This document shows, piece by piece, positions 63,917-64,000 of a DNA stretch of 64,000 bases (the stretch's first letter is position 1; every line of letters starts with the position of its first letter). Both the position numbers and the translations under genes were made by a program. The notes under the pieces are model-generated. The model was not told the origin of the DNA and searched no databases. It worked only from the letters and a program-made list of their open reading frames with translations. The stretch comes from Quillaja saponaria (taxonomy: Eukaryota > Streptophyta > Magnoliopsida > Fabales > Quillajaceae), in NCBI GenBank assembly GCA_029379385.1, contig CM055617.1, forward strand, positions 8,184,001-8,248,000, given 5' to 3'.

Positions 63917-64000
63917 GTTAGCTGCTGTGGTCCTTTTCGAGTTATAGGAATTTATCCTTTTAAATGTTTAAGTTTTAGGATTTTTCTATATTTCTTCCGA

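Noticed and set aside
1..64000. CRISPR arrays, bacterial operons, plasmid or organelle insertions
   Set aside because: Gene structure, introns and repeats are those of a plant nuclear genome. No regularly spaced repeat array or organelle gene was seen.

Overview
The window is nuclear DNA from a flowering plant, most likely a eudicot. It has AT-rich intergenic DNA, many introns with plant-type GT..AG borders, and proteins of typical land-plant families. I could not name the species.

Layout. 1-2150: tandem duplication (period about 848 bp) that includes a copy of the promoter-proximal DNA of the next gene. 2284-5447 (+): annexin, five exons, reading frame broken at two places. 6017-7279 (-): single-exon F-box/DUF295 gene. 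7280-10512: intergenic, with a long-arm foldback element, a SINE-like repeat ending in poly(A), and a relic of a second F-box gene. 10513-16092 (-): Pumilio/PUF RNA-binding protein, five exons. 16165-20900: AT-rich DNA with no supported gene. 21091-22470 (-): remains of a subtilisin-like protease gene. 23397-26367 (-): conserved helical protein of unknown role, five exons, with three frame breaks. 27776-30042 (+): small coiled-coil protein. 32042-38053 (+): CD2BP2/Lin1-type spliceosomal protein, ten exons. 41674-44848 (-): SR splicing factor SC35, eight coding exons. 46294-48769 (-): mitochondrial alternative oxidase, four exons, one frame break. 52373 to the right edge (+): CAMTA calmodulin-binding transcription activator, eleven exons visible and 3' end outside the window. 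A complete non-autonomous hAT-type element lies in its third intron.

The right half looks like a conserved chromosomal block. From memory, SC35, AOX2 and CAMTA2 are consecutive loci in Arabidopsis (At5g64200, At5g64210, At5g64220), and a CD2-binding-protein gene (At5g09390) sits near CAMTA1 (At5g09410). This window would then carry the unsplit ancestral order CD2BP2-SC35-AOX-CAMTA. The genes do not form a pathway. Several handle RNA (PUF, SC35, CD2BP2-like), and two are calcium-linked (annexin, CAMTA).

The strongest anomaly is technical or evolutionary. Six frame breaks in three otherwise well-conserved genes are each repaired by removing exactly one base, and none needs an added base. That bias suggests insertion-type consensus errors in the assembly more than gene death. 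I found no evidence of an undescribed biological system here.
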